Shown here piece after piece: positions 34,950 to 44,633 of a stretch of DNA of 64,000 nucleotides (within the stretch, counting starts at the first letter, position 1; every line of letters begins with the position of its first letter). The notes below the pieces were generated by a model that saw only the letters and a list, made by a program, of their open reading frames with translations, had not been told where the DNA came from and searched no databases. This stretch comes from Gaiella sp. Lineage in GTDB: Bacteria; Actinomycetota; Thermoleophilia; Gaiellales; Gaiellaceae. Location of the stretch: the NCBI GenBank assembly GCA_027493885.1, contig JAOSJZ010000001.1, positions 3,094,622-3,158,621 on the forward strand. The letters run 5' to 3'. Position numbers and translations under genes: made by a program.

Positions 34950-36337
34950 GTGAGCGAGCTCGCGTCACTCGGCGCCACGGAGCTGCTCGCCGGCTACCGG
35001 TCGCGCCGCTTCTCGCCCGTCGAGGTCGTGACGGCGCTCTCCGACCGGATCGCCGCCGTCGACCCACTCGTGGGTGCCTTCACGACGACCTGCCTCGAGC
35101 GCGCGCTCGTCGAGGCGCGCGCGGCGGAGGCGGCCTGGGCCAGAGGCTCCGCGCGTGCCCTCGAGGGGGTGCCGCTCGGCGTCAAGGACCTTTTCGACTC
35201 CGGGGAGGTGCGCACGACGTACGGGTCGACGATGTTCGCAGCGCACGTGCCCGTCCGGGACGCGGAGGCGCTCCGGCGCGCGCGCGAGAGCGGCGCCGTC
35301 CTCATCGGCAAGACGCAGACGCACGAGTTCGCCTTCGGCATCACCTCCCTCAACGAGGGGCTCGGCTCGACCCACAATCCGTGGGCGCTCGACCGTGTCT
35401 CGGGCGGCTCGAGCGGGGGTCGGCGGTGGCGCTCGCGGCCGGCGAGGTGCCGCTGGCGCTCGGCACGGACACCGCCGGCTCGATCCGCGTGCCCGCGGCG
35501 CTCTGCGGCGTGGTCGGGCTCAAGCCGACGTGGGGCTCTGTCTCACGCGAAGGCGTGTTTCCCCTCGCGCCCTCGTTCGACCACGTCGGCCCGATGGCGA
35601 GGAGCCCCGCGGACGCGGCCGGGCTGCTCGAGGCGATCGCCGAGCCGGGCACGCCGCTCGGCGACGTCCGCGACGGGCTCGAGCTGGGCTTCGCGGGCCT
35701 CAGGATCGGGCTCTGCCCCGATCTCCATCGGACTCCGCTCGCACCGGCGGTGAGAGAGGCCTACGACGGTGCCGTCCGCATCGCCACTGACGCGGGGGCG
35801 GAGGTGGTCACGCTCGATCTGCCCGAGGCGGCGAGGATTCCTTCGGCGTTCGTCCCGATGCAGCGGGCGGAGGCGCTTCGCTCCCACGTGCGCGCCGGGC
35901 TCTACCCCGAACGCCGGCGGGAGTACGGCGCGGACGTGCTCGAGCGCCTCGAAGCGGGTCGGGCCGTGACGCTCGACCAGTACCTGGACGCGTCCGACGA
36001 GCGCGAGCGGCTACGGGAGGCATTCGGTCGTCTCTTCGCCTCGTGCGACGTGCTCCTGACCCCCGTGGCGGCCGGAGCCCCGTTCCCCGGCGCACGGGAG
36101 GTGGGGGAGCATCTCGGGCGCGAGGTCGACTTCCGGGAGCTCGTGCTCCCCTACACGACCCCGCAGAATCTCTGCGGCCTGCCCGCGTGCACCGTGCGGG
36201 CAGGCTTCGACGACCTCGGCCTCCCGATCGGGCTGCAGTTCACGGGTCGCCCGTGGGCGGAAGCGCGGGTCCTGCGCGCGGCACAGGCGCTCTACGACAG
36301 CACGCCCGACGTGCAGTCGCGCCGGCCCCGGCTCTGA
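34950..36337 (+). CDS. Amidase (amidase-signature family), frameshifted
   Basis: About 463 residues after repair, from GTG 34950. Catalytic Lys is in GVPLGVKDLFDSGEV near residue 75. The frame breaks in the GGGGG at 35415-35419; one more G gives [32 protein letters not shown], the glycine/serine-rich signature with its cis-Ser and nucleophilic Ser. The C-terminal part has FDHVGPMARSPADAAGLL and LPYTTPQNLCGLPACTV. Amidases of this type hydrolyse small carboxamides or act in GatA-like reactions; no GatB or GatC is near. It closes the catabolic operon and probably releases ammonia from the last amide. Confidence 0.88.
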
Positions 36338-36517
36338 GGCCGCCTCTTCGAAGAAGCTTCTACCCCTCGCGGTTGCGCTCGGCCATGCCTGACGGCGGAC
36401 CGACCTCGACGGCTGCCTCGACGACGGCGTCGGTGAGGGGCTGCTGAGGGAGCTTGGGTCGCCCTTACTCCATGAGGCTAGCCGGATCGCGTAAAGCTCG
36501 AGTCGGTGGGGACGCGT

Positions 36518-38107
36518 TCAACGAGGGAGGATCAAGCCTGCGCGCTCCCGATCCCATGTTGTAGGTCCCACGCCGCGCTCTCGGAGCGCATACTTCTTGG
36601 CCTTCCCGTTCTCGGTCATGGGGAGCTCGTCGAGGATCTCGATGTACCTCGGGACCGCGAAGTAGGCCAGTCGCGTGTGGCAGAACGTGATGAGATCTGC
36701 TGGGTCGAGCTGGAATCCATCTTGCACCACCACGCAGGCCATCACGTCATCCTCGCCGAGCGGCGACGGAACACCGATCGCCGCTGCAGCCGCGACCGAT
36801 GGGTGAAGGATCAGCACCTGCTCGACCTCCCAGGCAGAGATGTTCTCGCCGCGCCGCCGAATCACATCCTTGGCACGATCGAGGAACCTGTAGTAGCCGT
36901 CTGTGTCCGCCAGGACGCGGTCGCCTGTGTGAAACCATCCATTGACCCATGCCGCGCGAGTCGCTTCCTCGTCTCGCCAGTAGCGCGAGGCAAACGCGAG
37001 AGGGTCATCGGAGCTCACCAGGAGTTCACCCACGGTTCCGGGCGGAACGTCTTCACCCGCTTCGCCAACGATGCGTGCATGAAAGCCCTCCATCGTTCTC
37101 CCCATGTATCCGGGGCGCTGTTCGCCGTCGCGCGGGCCGATCACCCCGTTGGTCTCGGTCATTCCGTGTCCTTCGATGATCTGGATGCCGAACCGATGCC
37201 TGACCGTGTCCCAGAGCTCAGCCGGGGTCGCCGGTGCGAGCGCGCGGGTGACAGTGTGCTTCCGATCGAGCGGCGACTCCTCTCGGGCGACGAGGATCGA
37301 CACCATGGCGCCGAGCAGATACGTCACGGTCGCCTCGGCGTCGGCCAGCCTCTCCCAGAAGCGGGACGCCGAGAAGCGCGGACCGAGCACGAACCGGGCG
37401 CCGTGCACAAGCGCCTGAACGAATCCGTTCAGTGCGTTTGTGTGGAACAGAGGCAGGCACGTGTAGAGCGTGTCCGCCGACGTAACCGACAGGAACCCGC
37501 CGACGACCTCGCCCCAGTAGGTGAACTGCGCCTGAGGGCATTCCACGCCCTTCGAAGGGCCGGTTGTCCCTGACGTGTAGAGAACTGCCAGGGTGTCGGC
37601 TGGGTCGGGCGGAAGCAGAGAGGCGGCTCGCGTTGGTACCGGCATTCGCGTCACCGGTATCTCGCGCCATCGTTCTTGATGCCGGGTGTCTTCGTCGATG
37701 ATCCACAAACGCTGGAGTGACGGCGGGACGTGCTCGAGTGTTTCGAGTTGGCCTCGGAGGACGTTTTCGAGCGCAAGGATCGTCGGTTCGGCGTTGCCAA
37801 TCACGTGCTCAAGCTGCCGGCCCTTGCTGGCAGTGTTGACCGGAACGAAGATCGCCCCGCTCCAAGCGCAGCCAAGGAAGAGTGCAAGCATCTCGAGCCG
37901 GTTCTCACTGACGACTACGACCCGGTCGCCGCGGCGCACACCATTGTCCTCGAGTAGTGCGCCGTATCGCGCTGCAAGGGAGGGCATCTCCGAAAAGGTG
38001 AACGTCCCGACCTCTGTGACGAGGCATGTCCTGTCGGCGTACCGGTCAGCCTGTCTGAGCAACAGCGCGGGCAGCGTGCGCTGACAGTCCGTAAAGACAT
38101 CTGTCAT
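36518..38107 (-). CDS. AMP-dependent acyl-CoA synthetase/ligase (CaiC-like)
   Basis: 529 residues of the ANL superfamily. AMP-binding P-loop LYTSGTTGPSKGVE near residue 178, IEGHGMTETNGVIGPR, FHTGDRVLADTDGYYRFLDRAKDVIRRRGENIS (the hinge and A8 motif), and a C-terminal Lys in MTENGKAKKYALRE near residue 505. It is most like crotonobetaine/carnitine-CoA ligases and medium-chain acyl-CoA synthetases, and activates a carboxylic acid to its CoA ester. It overlaps the tetR gene upstream by 4 bp, so the two are co-transcribed. Base composition is visibly less GC-rich than in the genes before 36.3 kb. Confidence 0.9.
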   Translation of the reverse strand: MTDVFTDCQRTLPALLLRQADRYADRTCLVTEVGTFTFSEMPSLAARYGALLEDNGVRRGDRVVVVSENRLEMLALFLGCAWSGAIFVPVNTASKGRQLEHVIGNAEPTILALENVLRGQLETLEHVPPSLQRLWIIDEDTRHQERWREIPVTRMPVPTRAASLLPPDPADTLAVLYTSGTTGPSKGVECPQAQFTYWGEVVGGFLSVTSADTLYTCLPLFHTNALNGFVQALVHGARFVLGPRFSASRFWERLADAEATVTYLLGAMVSILVAREESPLDRKHTVTRALAPATPAELWDTVRHRFGIQIIEGHGMTETNGVIGPRDGEQRPGYMGRTMEGFHARIVGEAGEDVPPGTVGELLVSSDDPLAFASRYWRDEEATRAAWVNGWFHTGDRVLADTDGYYRFLDRAKDVIRRRGENISAWEVEQVLILHPSVAAAAAIGVPSPLGEDDVMACVVVQDGFQLDPADLITFCHTRLAYFAVPRYIEILDELPMTENGKAKKYALRERGVGPTTWDRERAGLILPR

Positions 38108-38649
38108 TGGGACAAGACGACTTCGTCTGAAGCGCCGGACGCGGATGCAGTCCCTGATGAGGCTGCGAGAAGCGAGAGGAGCTGACGCAGCACAGCGATC
38201 GCCTCCTCGATTCGGTTCGTGTCGCCGTACAGGAGCTGCTGAAGCGTCAGGCCGTCAAGCGCAGCGAACACGAGCCGTGCCACTGCGTCTCCCTCGATGC
38301 CGAAGCCGTTCAGTGACGCCGCGATTGCGGCCACGTAGTCGTCATAGCTCTTACGTACGTCGTCGAGCAGGCCCGGGGTGCGAAGCGCACGCAGTAAGAG
38401 GTCGTACTGGAAGACCGCGTCTTCAGGGCTTTCGCTCAGTGTGCGGGGGACGTCCGCCGCAAAGCTCCCGAGCCCGTCGGTCGATGCCGCGAGGTGGGTT
38501 GTCTCGATTGTGTGCTCGACCGCCCACTTGAGAGCCTCTTGGATCATCGTCTCGCGCGTACCGAAATGATAGGAGGCGAGACCATGAGTCACGCCAGCCT
38601 CGGCTGCGACTGAGCGGAACGTGACTCCGTCAAAGCCGTCTCGTGCCAC
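38104..38649 (-). CDS. TetR-family transcriptional regulator, N-terminus probably cut by a frameshift
   Basis: The open frame from GTG 38649 gives 181 residues beginning ARDGFDGVTFRSVAAEAGVTHGLASYHFGTRE, which is the TetR helix-turn-helix starting in the middle of helix 1. The same frame upstream reads REALCRALPRVV, the missing helix, but has no start. If one base is added to the six-G run at 38712-38717 the frame joins a GTG at 38744 and gives VSDHQSPNTPPRPRRVARG ahead of it. The true gene is therefore likely 38104-38744. The helical C-terminal domain is ligand-binding. It diverges from the aminotransferase operon and probably represses it. Confidence 0.82.
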   Translation of the reverse strand: MARDGFDGVTFRSVAAEAGVTHGLASYHFGTRETMIQEALKWAVEHTIETTHLAASTDGLGSFAADVPRTLSESPEDAVFQYDLLLRALRTPGLLDDVRKSYDDYVAAIAASLNGFGIEGDAVARLVFAALDGLTLQQLLYGDTNRIEEAIAVLRQLLSLLAASSGTASASGASDEVVLSQ

Positions 38650-38821
38650 GACTCGGGGTAAGGCCCTACATAGCGCCTCGCGGCCCTGGCCGCGTGCGAC
38701 ACGGCGAGGGCGGGGGGCGTATTCGGGGACTGGTGATCGGACACTGGCGCTCGCTGCAGATTCTCGCCTGTAGCACGGAGGTCCGAACGGCCTCTACAGG
38801 CGCGCTGGGTATACGAGTTAC

Positions 38822-38850
38822 TTGACATTTGCACAGTACCACTGGATACT
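38822..38850 (+). promoter_or_regulatory. Sigma-70-type promoter for the aminotransferase operon
   Basis: TTGACA at 38822-38827, a 17-bp spacer, then GATACT at 38845-38850, 46 bp before the ATG at 38896. A GTATAC palindrome lies just upstream at about 38811 in the divergent tetR/aminotransferase gap. This is the clearest consensus promoter in the window. Confidence 0.65.
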
Positions 38851-38895
38851 CTCGGACACACGGTTTCCTCGTTAGCCGACCGCCGGGAGGACCAA

Positions 38896-40380
38896 ATGTC
38901 CAAGATCGAAGTCAAGCCGGCTAAGCAATTGGACGAACCGACGCCGCCAGGAGCGCCCGAGGCATCCGCAGGGGTCGACTGGGAGCAGGTGCGGGACTGG
39001 GATCAACGCTACGTCTTCCACGTGCTCGCGACGGCTGACGAGTACCAGTCGAATCCGGTAGCGAGTGCCGATGGCTGCTACGTGACGCTGGCCGACGGTA
39101 GGCGCATTTTCGATTTCGCGAACCAGTTGATCTGCGTGAACATGGGTCACCGCCACCCCAAGATCGTCGCAGCGATACGCGAGGCAACGGACAAGTTCGG
39201 CTACGTGTGGGAAGGGATGACCACCGAGTACCGGTCCAGGGCGGCCAAGCTGATCATGGAAGACATCGGCGTCGGTGAGTGGGCCGGCCGGATCAGATTC
39301 CTGTCAACCGGCACCGAGGCAGTGGAGAACATGGTGCTGTTCGCGAAGCTCTACAGCGGGCGGCGCAACATCGTCACTCGCACGTACGACTACCACGGCT
39401 GGACCAACGCGCTCTCGGGTGCAAACGGCGTGCGGGGGTACCGCTCGAGCCTCGCATCGGGGAGCGGGGACCAAGCGCATGTCGACGTGCCCGACGCTCC
39501 CTCAGCCAACTACCACTATGCGCCGGCGCCCCACTGCTATCGCTGTCCGATCGGGCACACATATCCGGACTGCAAGGACGAGAGCGGAACCCTCGCCTGC
39601 GTGCGCGCCACGGAACATCTGATCCGGTCGATCGGCCCTGAGTCGGTCGCGGGGTTCCTCACCGAGCCTGCACAAGGTGCGGGGATGATTCACCCGCCGA
39701 AGGAGTATTTCTCGCAGATCCGGGAGATGACGAAGCGGCTTGACGTGCTCTGGCTTGACGACGAGGTGATGACGGGATTCGGTCGCCTGGGCGAGTGGTT
39801 CGGGTACAAGGTCTACGACGTCACGCCGGACATCATGGCCGTGGCGAAGGGGCTCAGCTCCTCTTCGCTTCCGGCCGCCGGAGTCGTGCTCTCCAAAGAG
39901 GTCGCCGAGTTCTTCGACCAGTGGCGCTTCAATACGATGAGCACGTTCGGCTCCCACCCCCTCGGGATGGCCGCTGTGTGCGGCAACCTCGAAGCGATGC
40001 TCGAGGAGAACATTCTCGAGCGGGTTCGCGATCTGGGTGCCTATCTCGGTGACGGCCTCAAGGACCTCGAGGAGCGCCACTCGTGCGTCGGACTGGCGTC
40101 CGGCCGCGGCCTGATGTGGTCGCTCGAGCTCGTTCGCAGCAAGGAGACTCGTGAGCCATTCATCGCAGTCGACCGCTACTCGACGTACACGAGGACAGAG
40201 GAGACGCCCGCGAGCGCGATCGTGGGTCGCATCTGCATGGAGGAGGGCGTTGCGATCGGTGCGTTCCTGCCAAACAGCATCCGTTTGGCGACGGCGTTTG
40301 TCGCCACCAAGGCGGATCTCGACCTCGGCTTGGCCGCACTCGACAAGGGCCTCACCGAGCTGGACCGTTATTGCGACTAG
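38896..40380 (+). CDS. Class III PLP-dependent aminotransferase
   Basis: 494 residues from ATG 38896, with GGAGG 8 bp upstream. NQLICVNMGHRHPKIVAA, STGTEAVENMVLFAKLYSGR (PLP phosphate site), YDYHGWTNALSG, LTEPAQGAG, LWLDDEVMTGFGRLGEWFG and the Schiff-base Lys in MAVAKGLSSSSLPAAG near residue 317. An insert with HCYRCPIGHTYPDCKDESG holds three Cys and could bind a metal. Members transaminate the omega-amino group of GABA, beta-alanine, taurine, putrescine or similar compounds. The aldehyde dehydrogenase gene 15 bp downstream would oxidise the resulting semialdehyde. Confidence 0.9.
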   Translation: MSKIEVKPAKQLDEPTPPGAPEASAGVDWEQVRDWDQRYVFHVLATADEYQSNPVASADGCYVTLADGRRIFDFANQLICVNMGHRHPKIVAAIREATDKFGYVWEGMTTEYRSRAAKLIMEDIGVGEWAGRIRFLSTGTEAVENMVLFAKLYSGRRNIVTRTYDYHGWTNALSGANGVRGYRSSLASGSGDQAHVDVPDAPSANYHYAPAPHCYRCPIGHTYPDCKDESGTLACVRATEHLIRSIGPESVAGFLTEPAQGAGMIHPPKEYFSQIREMTKRLDVLWLDDEVMTGFGRLGEWFGYKVYDVTPDIMAVAKGLSSSSLPAAGVVLSKEVAEFFDQWRFNTMSTFGSHPLGMAAVCGNLEAMLEENILERVRDLGAYLGDGLKDLEERHSCVGLASGRGLMWSLELVRSKETREPFIAVDRYSTYTRTEETPASAIVGRICMEEGVAIGAFLPNSIRLATAFVATKADLDLGLAALDKGLTELDRYCD

Positions 40381-40395
40381 AAGCGAGGTACCGAG

Positions 40396-41889
40396 ATGTC
40401 GACTACGACTCCCGTGTCAGCCGAGTACGAGCTGTTCATCGGCGGCCAGTGGCAACCCGCAGCGACGGGAGAGACGTTCGAGCGCGAGAACCCCGCTACA
40501 GGGGAACCGATCGGACGCATCCCGCGCGGTAGCGAGGACGACGCCGATCGTGCGGTCGTTGCCGCTGCGGACGCGCATCAATCGCGCGCCTGGCAGGACG
40601 TCCCGGGTGCTCGTAAGCAGCAGCTCCTTCGTGGCATCGCCGACTGGTTGCGCGAGCACGTGGAGGGATTGACGGCTCTGGTTTCCGCGGAGGCGGGCAA
40701 GCCGGTCGCATGGGCCCGCTTCGATGTTCTCTTTGCTGCCGACTACTTCGACTACTACTCAGGCCTCGTCCGCGACGTCGGTGGTCGAACGATTCCGGCA
40801 CTCCGGCCCGACCTGTTCGCGTACACGCTAAAGGAACCGGCCGGTGTGGCGGGGATCATCACTCCGTGGAACTTCCCCCTTCTGATCGCCGCACAGAAGA
40901 CAGCGCCGGCACTCGCAGCCGGCTGCCCGGTTGTCCTCAAGCCCGCGCCGCAGACTCCACTGACCGCGCTCGAACTCGCCCGCGCCTTCGAGGAGCTCGA
41001 CTTCCCGCGTGGCGTGTTTAACGTGGTGACAGACACAGGGCCCGGGAGTCCGGTCGGAGCTCGTCTCTGCTCCCATCCTGCTGTCGCTGCTGTCTCGTTT
41101 ACTGGCTCGACGGGCACAGGTGCGCGCGTGATGGAAGCATGCGCGCCGACGATGAAGCGGGTTGCGCTCGAGTGCGGCGGCAAGTCGCCGATGCTCGTCC
41201 ACGACGATGCCGATCTCGAGGCGGCAGTCGACGGTGCTCTCTTCGGCATCTTCTTCAACACGGGCCAGGTGTGCAACGCATCATCACGAGTCCTGCTGCA
41301 CGACTCGATCGCCGACGAGTTCCTTTCGCTGTTTGTCGAACGCGCCGGCCGTCTGCGCGTTGGCAAGCCCACGAGCGAGGACACGCAGATCGGGCCGCTG
41401 ATCAGTCGGGAGCAGATGGAGCGGGTCCTTTCCTATGTGGAGCTCGGCAAGGCAGAGGGAGCTGAGCTGGTCCTTGGCGGAGAGCAAATCATGGGCGACT
41501 TAGAGAGCGGCTACTTCGTCGCGCCGACGGTCTTTGACCGCGTGGACGAGTCGATGCGGCTCGCCCAGGACGAGGTGTTCGGCCCGGTGCTCGCGGTCGG
41601 TCGCTACCACGACCTGTCGGAAGCGATCGAACGGGCGAACGCGACGCCGTTTGGGCTTGCCGCGGGCGTCTGGACCCGCAGTATCGACGTCGCCGACCGC
41701 GTCACGCGTGAGCTGAACGCCGGGATGGTGTGGGTCAACGAATGGCTCGCGATGTTTCCGGAGACGCCGCACGGGGGTTACGGCATGAGCGGCGTCGGCC
41801 GCGAGATGGGGCCCGAGGCTCTGCACGAGTTCCAGGAGAACAAGACCGTGATCCAGAAGACCGGCCGACGGGAGCTGGTGTTCGCATGA
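40396..41889 (+). CDS. Aldehyde dehydrogenase (succinate-semialdehyde-dehydrogenase-like)
   Basis: 497 residues. GIITPWNFPLLIAAQKTAPALAAG is the cofactor/substrate region, VSFTGSTGTGARVM the NAD loop, ALECGGKSPMLVHDDAD carries the general-base Glu near residue 258, and NTGQVCNASSRVLLH the catalytic Cys near residue 292. The C-terminal EVFGPVLAVGRYHDL and MSGVGREMGPEAL are family standards. It oxidises an aldehyde to an acid with NAD(P). Together with the class III aminotransferase it forms a classic omega-amino-acid or polyamine degradation pair. Confidence 0.92.
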   Translation: MSTTTPVSAEYELFIGGQWQPAATGETFERENPATGEPIGRIPRGSEDDADRAVVAAADAHQSRAWQDVPGARKQQLLRGIADWLREHVEGLTALVSAEAGKPVAWARFDVLFAADYFDYYSGLVRDVGGRTIPALRPDLFAYTLKEPAGVAGIITPWNFPLLIAAQKTAPALAAGCPVVLKPAPQTPLTALELARAFEELDFPRGVFNVVTDTGPGSPVGARLCSHPAVAAVSFTGSTGTGARVMEACAPTMKRVALECGGKSPMLVHDDADLEAAVDGALFGIFFNTGQVCNASSRVLLHDSIADEFLSLFVERAGRLRVGKPTSEDTQIGPLISREQMERVLSYVELGKAEGAELVLGGEQIMGDLESGYFVAPTVFDRVDESMRLAQDEVFGPVLAVGRYHDLSEAIERANATPFGLAAGVWTRSIDVADRVTRELNAGMVWVNEWLAMFPETPHGGYGMSGVGREMGPEALHEFQENKTVIQKTGRRELVFA

Positions 41890-41977
41890 GCCATCGCGAT
41901 CTGCAGTTAGGCGCTAACACCGGCAATTACGCCGCGTCTCAGTTTGCACCCGCCCATCCAGGACTGGAGGAACGCAG

Positions 41978-43552
41978 ATGACGGACGCGCAGGTAACGCG
42001 TCGCGAAGTGCTTCGTGCAGGTGCGGCGGGGGCGCTCCTGCTCGGTTCAGGTGGACTGCTCGGCAGCCTTGGAGGCGACGCTGCCAGAGCCGCTTCGCTA
42101 GCGAGCCTTGCTGGAGACGCCAAGCGAGGCGGAACGCTGCGGGTCGGAATTGCCGGCGGCTCACCCACTGATGACTTCGATATGGCCCATATCAATGGTC
42201 CCTCGGCGACCGTGCGAGGACAGGTCTTCTACGAGACGCTCACCTACCTCGACGGCCAGTTCCGGTTGCACAACGACTTCCTCGTGGATGAGTGCAGGCC
42301 GAACGCGACCGCCGACCAGTGGACGGTGCGCCTCAAGCAGGGTGTCGAGTTCCACAACGGCAAGACGGTCACGGCCGACGACGTGCTCTACTCGATCAAA
42401 CGGCTCATGAATCCAAAATCGGGGGCGACGGCTGCGGGTCAGCTGACCGCCATCGACCTCAAGAAGACCAAGAAGCTCGATAACCGCACCGTCCGGTTCG
42501 TGCTGAAGCGACCGCAGTCGTTCTTCGATTACCTGCTCAGCGACATCGTCTACATCGTTCCGATCGGCTACGACCCGAAGAAGCCGGTGAGCACCGGTCC
42601 CTGGCGGTTCAAGAGCTTCCAGCCTGCCCGCCAGACCGTGCTGACTCGCTTTGAGAACTACCACGGCACGGCGGCCTACGCCGACCAGCTCATCCTCTCC
42701 GAGCTCCCAGACGACACCGCCCGCGTGAACGCATTGCTCTCGGGTCAGGTAGACGCGATCAACCAGGTGCCGTACGCCCAGGTCTCCCAACTCAAGGGAC
42801 AGTCCGCGTTGAAGGTCGCAGTATCTCCAACAGGTGGATGGAACCCGATCACGATGCGAGTCGACGTTGCTCCCTTCAACGATGTGCGGGTGCGGCAAGC
42901 GATCCGTCTGGCGATGAATCGAAAGCAGGCAATCGCCGCTGCCCTCTACGGGCAGGGCGCGCCCGCGGCGGACACGTATGGTCGCTTCGACCCCGCGTTT
43001 AGTGCGAGCTTCAAGCGCGAGCAGGACATCGAACAGGCCAAGAGTCTGCTCAAGCAGGCAGGACAGTCGAACCTCAAGCTGGAGCTCGTAACGTCGCCAA
43101 TCGCCGCAGGCATTGTCGAGGCCTGTCAGGTGCTCGCTCAGAACGCAAAGGCTGCAGGGATCAATATCACCGTGCGCAAGATCGACCCCGGCACGTATTT
43201 CTCCCGCTACGGTAAGTGGCCGTTCGCGATCGATTTCTGGGTTGGGCTTCCATACCTCGTCGTGGCGTCGATCGCCGACGGCCCGGGTGCGAGCGTCGTC
43301 AACACCACGCACTTCAACGACCCTGGCTTCAACAAGCTGTTCAACCAAGCAGCGAAGACGCTCGACGCGAAGAAGCGCGCCCAGATCGTGCACGAGATGC
43401 AGCGCATCCAGTATCAGCGCGGTGGATATATCATCTGGTCATTCCAGAACGGCGTCGATGCGTACTCGAAGAAGGTCGGAGGCATTCAGCCAATCGACAA
43501 GACCGCCTGGGGCCTCGGCCGCTGTCAGCTACACAAGCTCTACCTCCAGTAG
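41978..43552 (+). CDS. Peptide/nickel-type ABC transporter substrate-binding protein (family 5)
   Basis: 524 residues from ATG 41978 with GGAGGA upstream. The N-terminus TRREVLRAGAAGALLLGSGG is a Tat (twin-arginine) signal, so the protein is exported folded. Mature sequence: GGTLRVGIAGGSPTDDFD, the VKQGVEFHNGKTVTADDV-type lid (LKQGVEFHNGKTVTADDVLYSI), NDVRVRQAIRLAMNRKQAIAA, and a C-terminal domain ending IDKTAWGLGRC. Family 5 proteins bind peptides, opines, glutathione or other amino compounds. It is followed by two permeases and a double ATPase, the complete Dpp-type importer. In context it probably supplies the aminotransferase pathway. Confidence 0.92.
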   Translation: MTDAQVTRREVLRAGAAGALLLGSGGLLGSLGGDAARAASLASLAGDAKRGGTLRVGIAGGSPTDDFDMAHINGPSATVRGQVFYETLTYLDGQFRLHNDFLVDECRPNATADQWTVRLKQGVEFHNGKTVTADDVLYSIKRLMNPKSGATAAGQLTAIDLKKTKKLDNRTVRFVLKRPQSFFDYLLSDIVYIVPIGYDPKKPVSTGPWRFKSFQPARQTVLTRFENYHGTAAYADQLILSELPDDTARVNALLSGQVDAINQVPYAQVSQLKGQSALKVAVSPTGGWNPITMRVDVAPFNDVRVRQAIRLAMNRKQAIAAALYGQGAPAADTYGRFDPAFSASFKREQDIEQAKSLLKQAGQSNLKLELVTSPIAAGIVEACQVLAQNAKAAGINITVRKIDPGTYFSRYGKWPFAIDFWVGLPYLVVASIADGPGASVVNTTHFNDPGFNKLFNQAAKTLDAKKRAQIVHEMQRIQYQRGGYIIWSFQNGVDAYSKKVGGIQPIDKTAWGLGRCQLHKLYLQ

Positions 43553-43576
43553 AACCACCGAGCAATTCCGGACACC

Positions 43577-44633
43577 GTGGCGGGCATCTTGTCGGACGCA
43601 GATCCGCGTCTCACTCCGGAGACCCTCACCGAGTCTCCGGGGCCCGTCGCCCCGGAAGGCAGCACGCGCCGTAGAGAGCTGCTGCTCTGGATCCTGCGGC
43701 GGGCTCTGCTCAGCCTCGTCGTTCTCTTCGGCGTCTCCATCCTCGTGTTCGTCGCCACCCAGGCGTTGCCGGGCGACCCGGCGGTGCAGATCCTCGGCCA
43801 CACGGCGACGCCGGAACAGCTCAGCGCTCTGAGACACCAACTCGGGCTCGACAGGCCGTTGGTGAGCCAGTATTTCCACTGGCTCGGGAACGTGCTGGCC
43901 GGTTCACTGGGGCAGTCGCTCACCTCCCCGCAGTCGGTGAGCTCACTCCTGCTCGACCGCGGGCTCGCGTCTCTCGCGCTGGTGCTTGCCTCGGCGCTGA
44001 TCTCGATCCCGCTGGCTGTTCTCCTCCGGGTCGATCGGGGCTGTTCGTCGAGACGGTCTGTTCGATCACGGAACGCAAGGCGTCTTTCTCGTACTGACCG
44101 CGCTCCCGGAGTTCGTCATCGGACTCGGGCTCCTGATCCTGTTCGGCACGACCGTCTTCAAGGTCCTTCCCACCGTCGCCCTGATCCCCTCGGGCGGCTC
44201 GGCATTTACGCACCCACGGGAGCTCACGCTGCCGGTCATCACTCTCGTCCTTGCCGTCCTCCCGTACCTGACCCGGCTTCAGCGTGCGTCCATGATCGAC
44301 GTGCTCGAGTCCGACTACATTCAGATGGCGCGCCTCAAGGGACTCCCCGAGACGCTCGTCGTCCGACGGCATGCGCTCCGCAACTCCCTCGTGCCCGTGG
44401 TGCAGGGATCTGCGCTCACGCTGATCTACCTCACCGGAGGCATCGTCGCGATCGAGTACCTGTTCGCCTATCCCGGCCTTGGGAGTGCGCTCGCCACGGC
44501 GGTCGCAGGCCGAGACCTTCCCGTTGTCCAAGCGATCGTCCTGCTGCTCGCCTCGGTCTACGTGGTGGTCAACCTCGTGGCCGACCTCCTAACCGTCCTC
44601 CTTGTACCCCGCCTGCGAACGAGACGGCAATGA
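43577..44633 (+). CDS. Dipeptide-type ABC transporter permease (DppB-like), frameshifted
   Basis: Starts at GTG 43577 and gives about 352 residues after repair. ILRRALLSLVVLFGVSILVFVATQALPGDPA is the first helix and the DppB signature, LGLDRPLVSQYFHWLGNVL follows. The frame shifts at about 44026-44030; removing one base joins LAVLLGSIGAVRRDGLFD to FLVLTALPEFVIGLGLLILFG and then ESDYIQMARLKGLPETLVVRRHALRNSLVPVV, which is the EAA loop contacting the ATPase. The last helices run to RLRTRRQ. ATGA overlap with the next permease gene. Confidence 0.87.

Noticed and set aside
36338..36517. Possible small gene or remnant between the amidase and ligase genes
   Set aside because: A short stretch reads GEGLLRELGSPLLHEASRIA then a stop, but it is too short and matches nothing I recognise.
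36506..37573. Plus-strand open frame of 355 codons
   Set aside because: It is antisense to the acyl-CoA ligase, which has all its family motifs on the minus strand.
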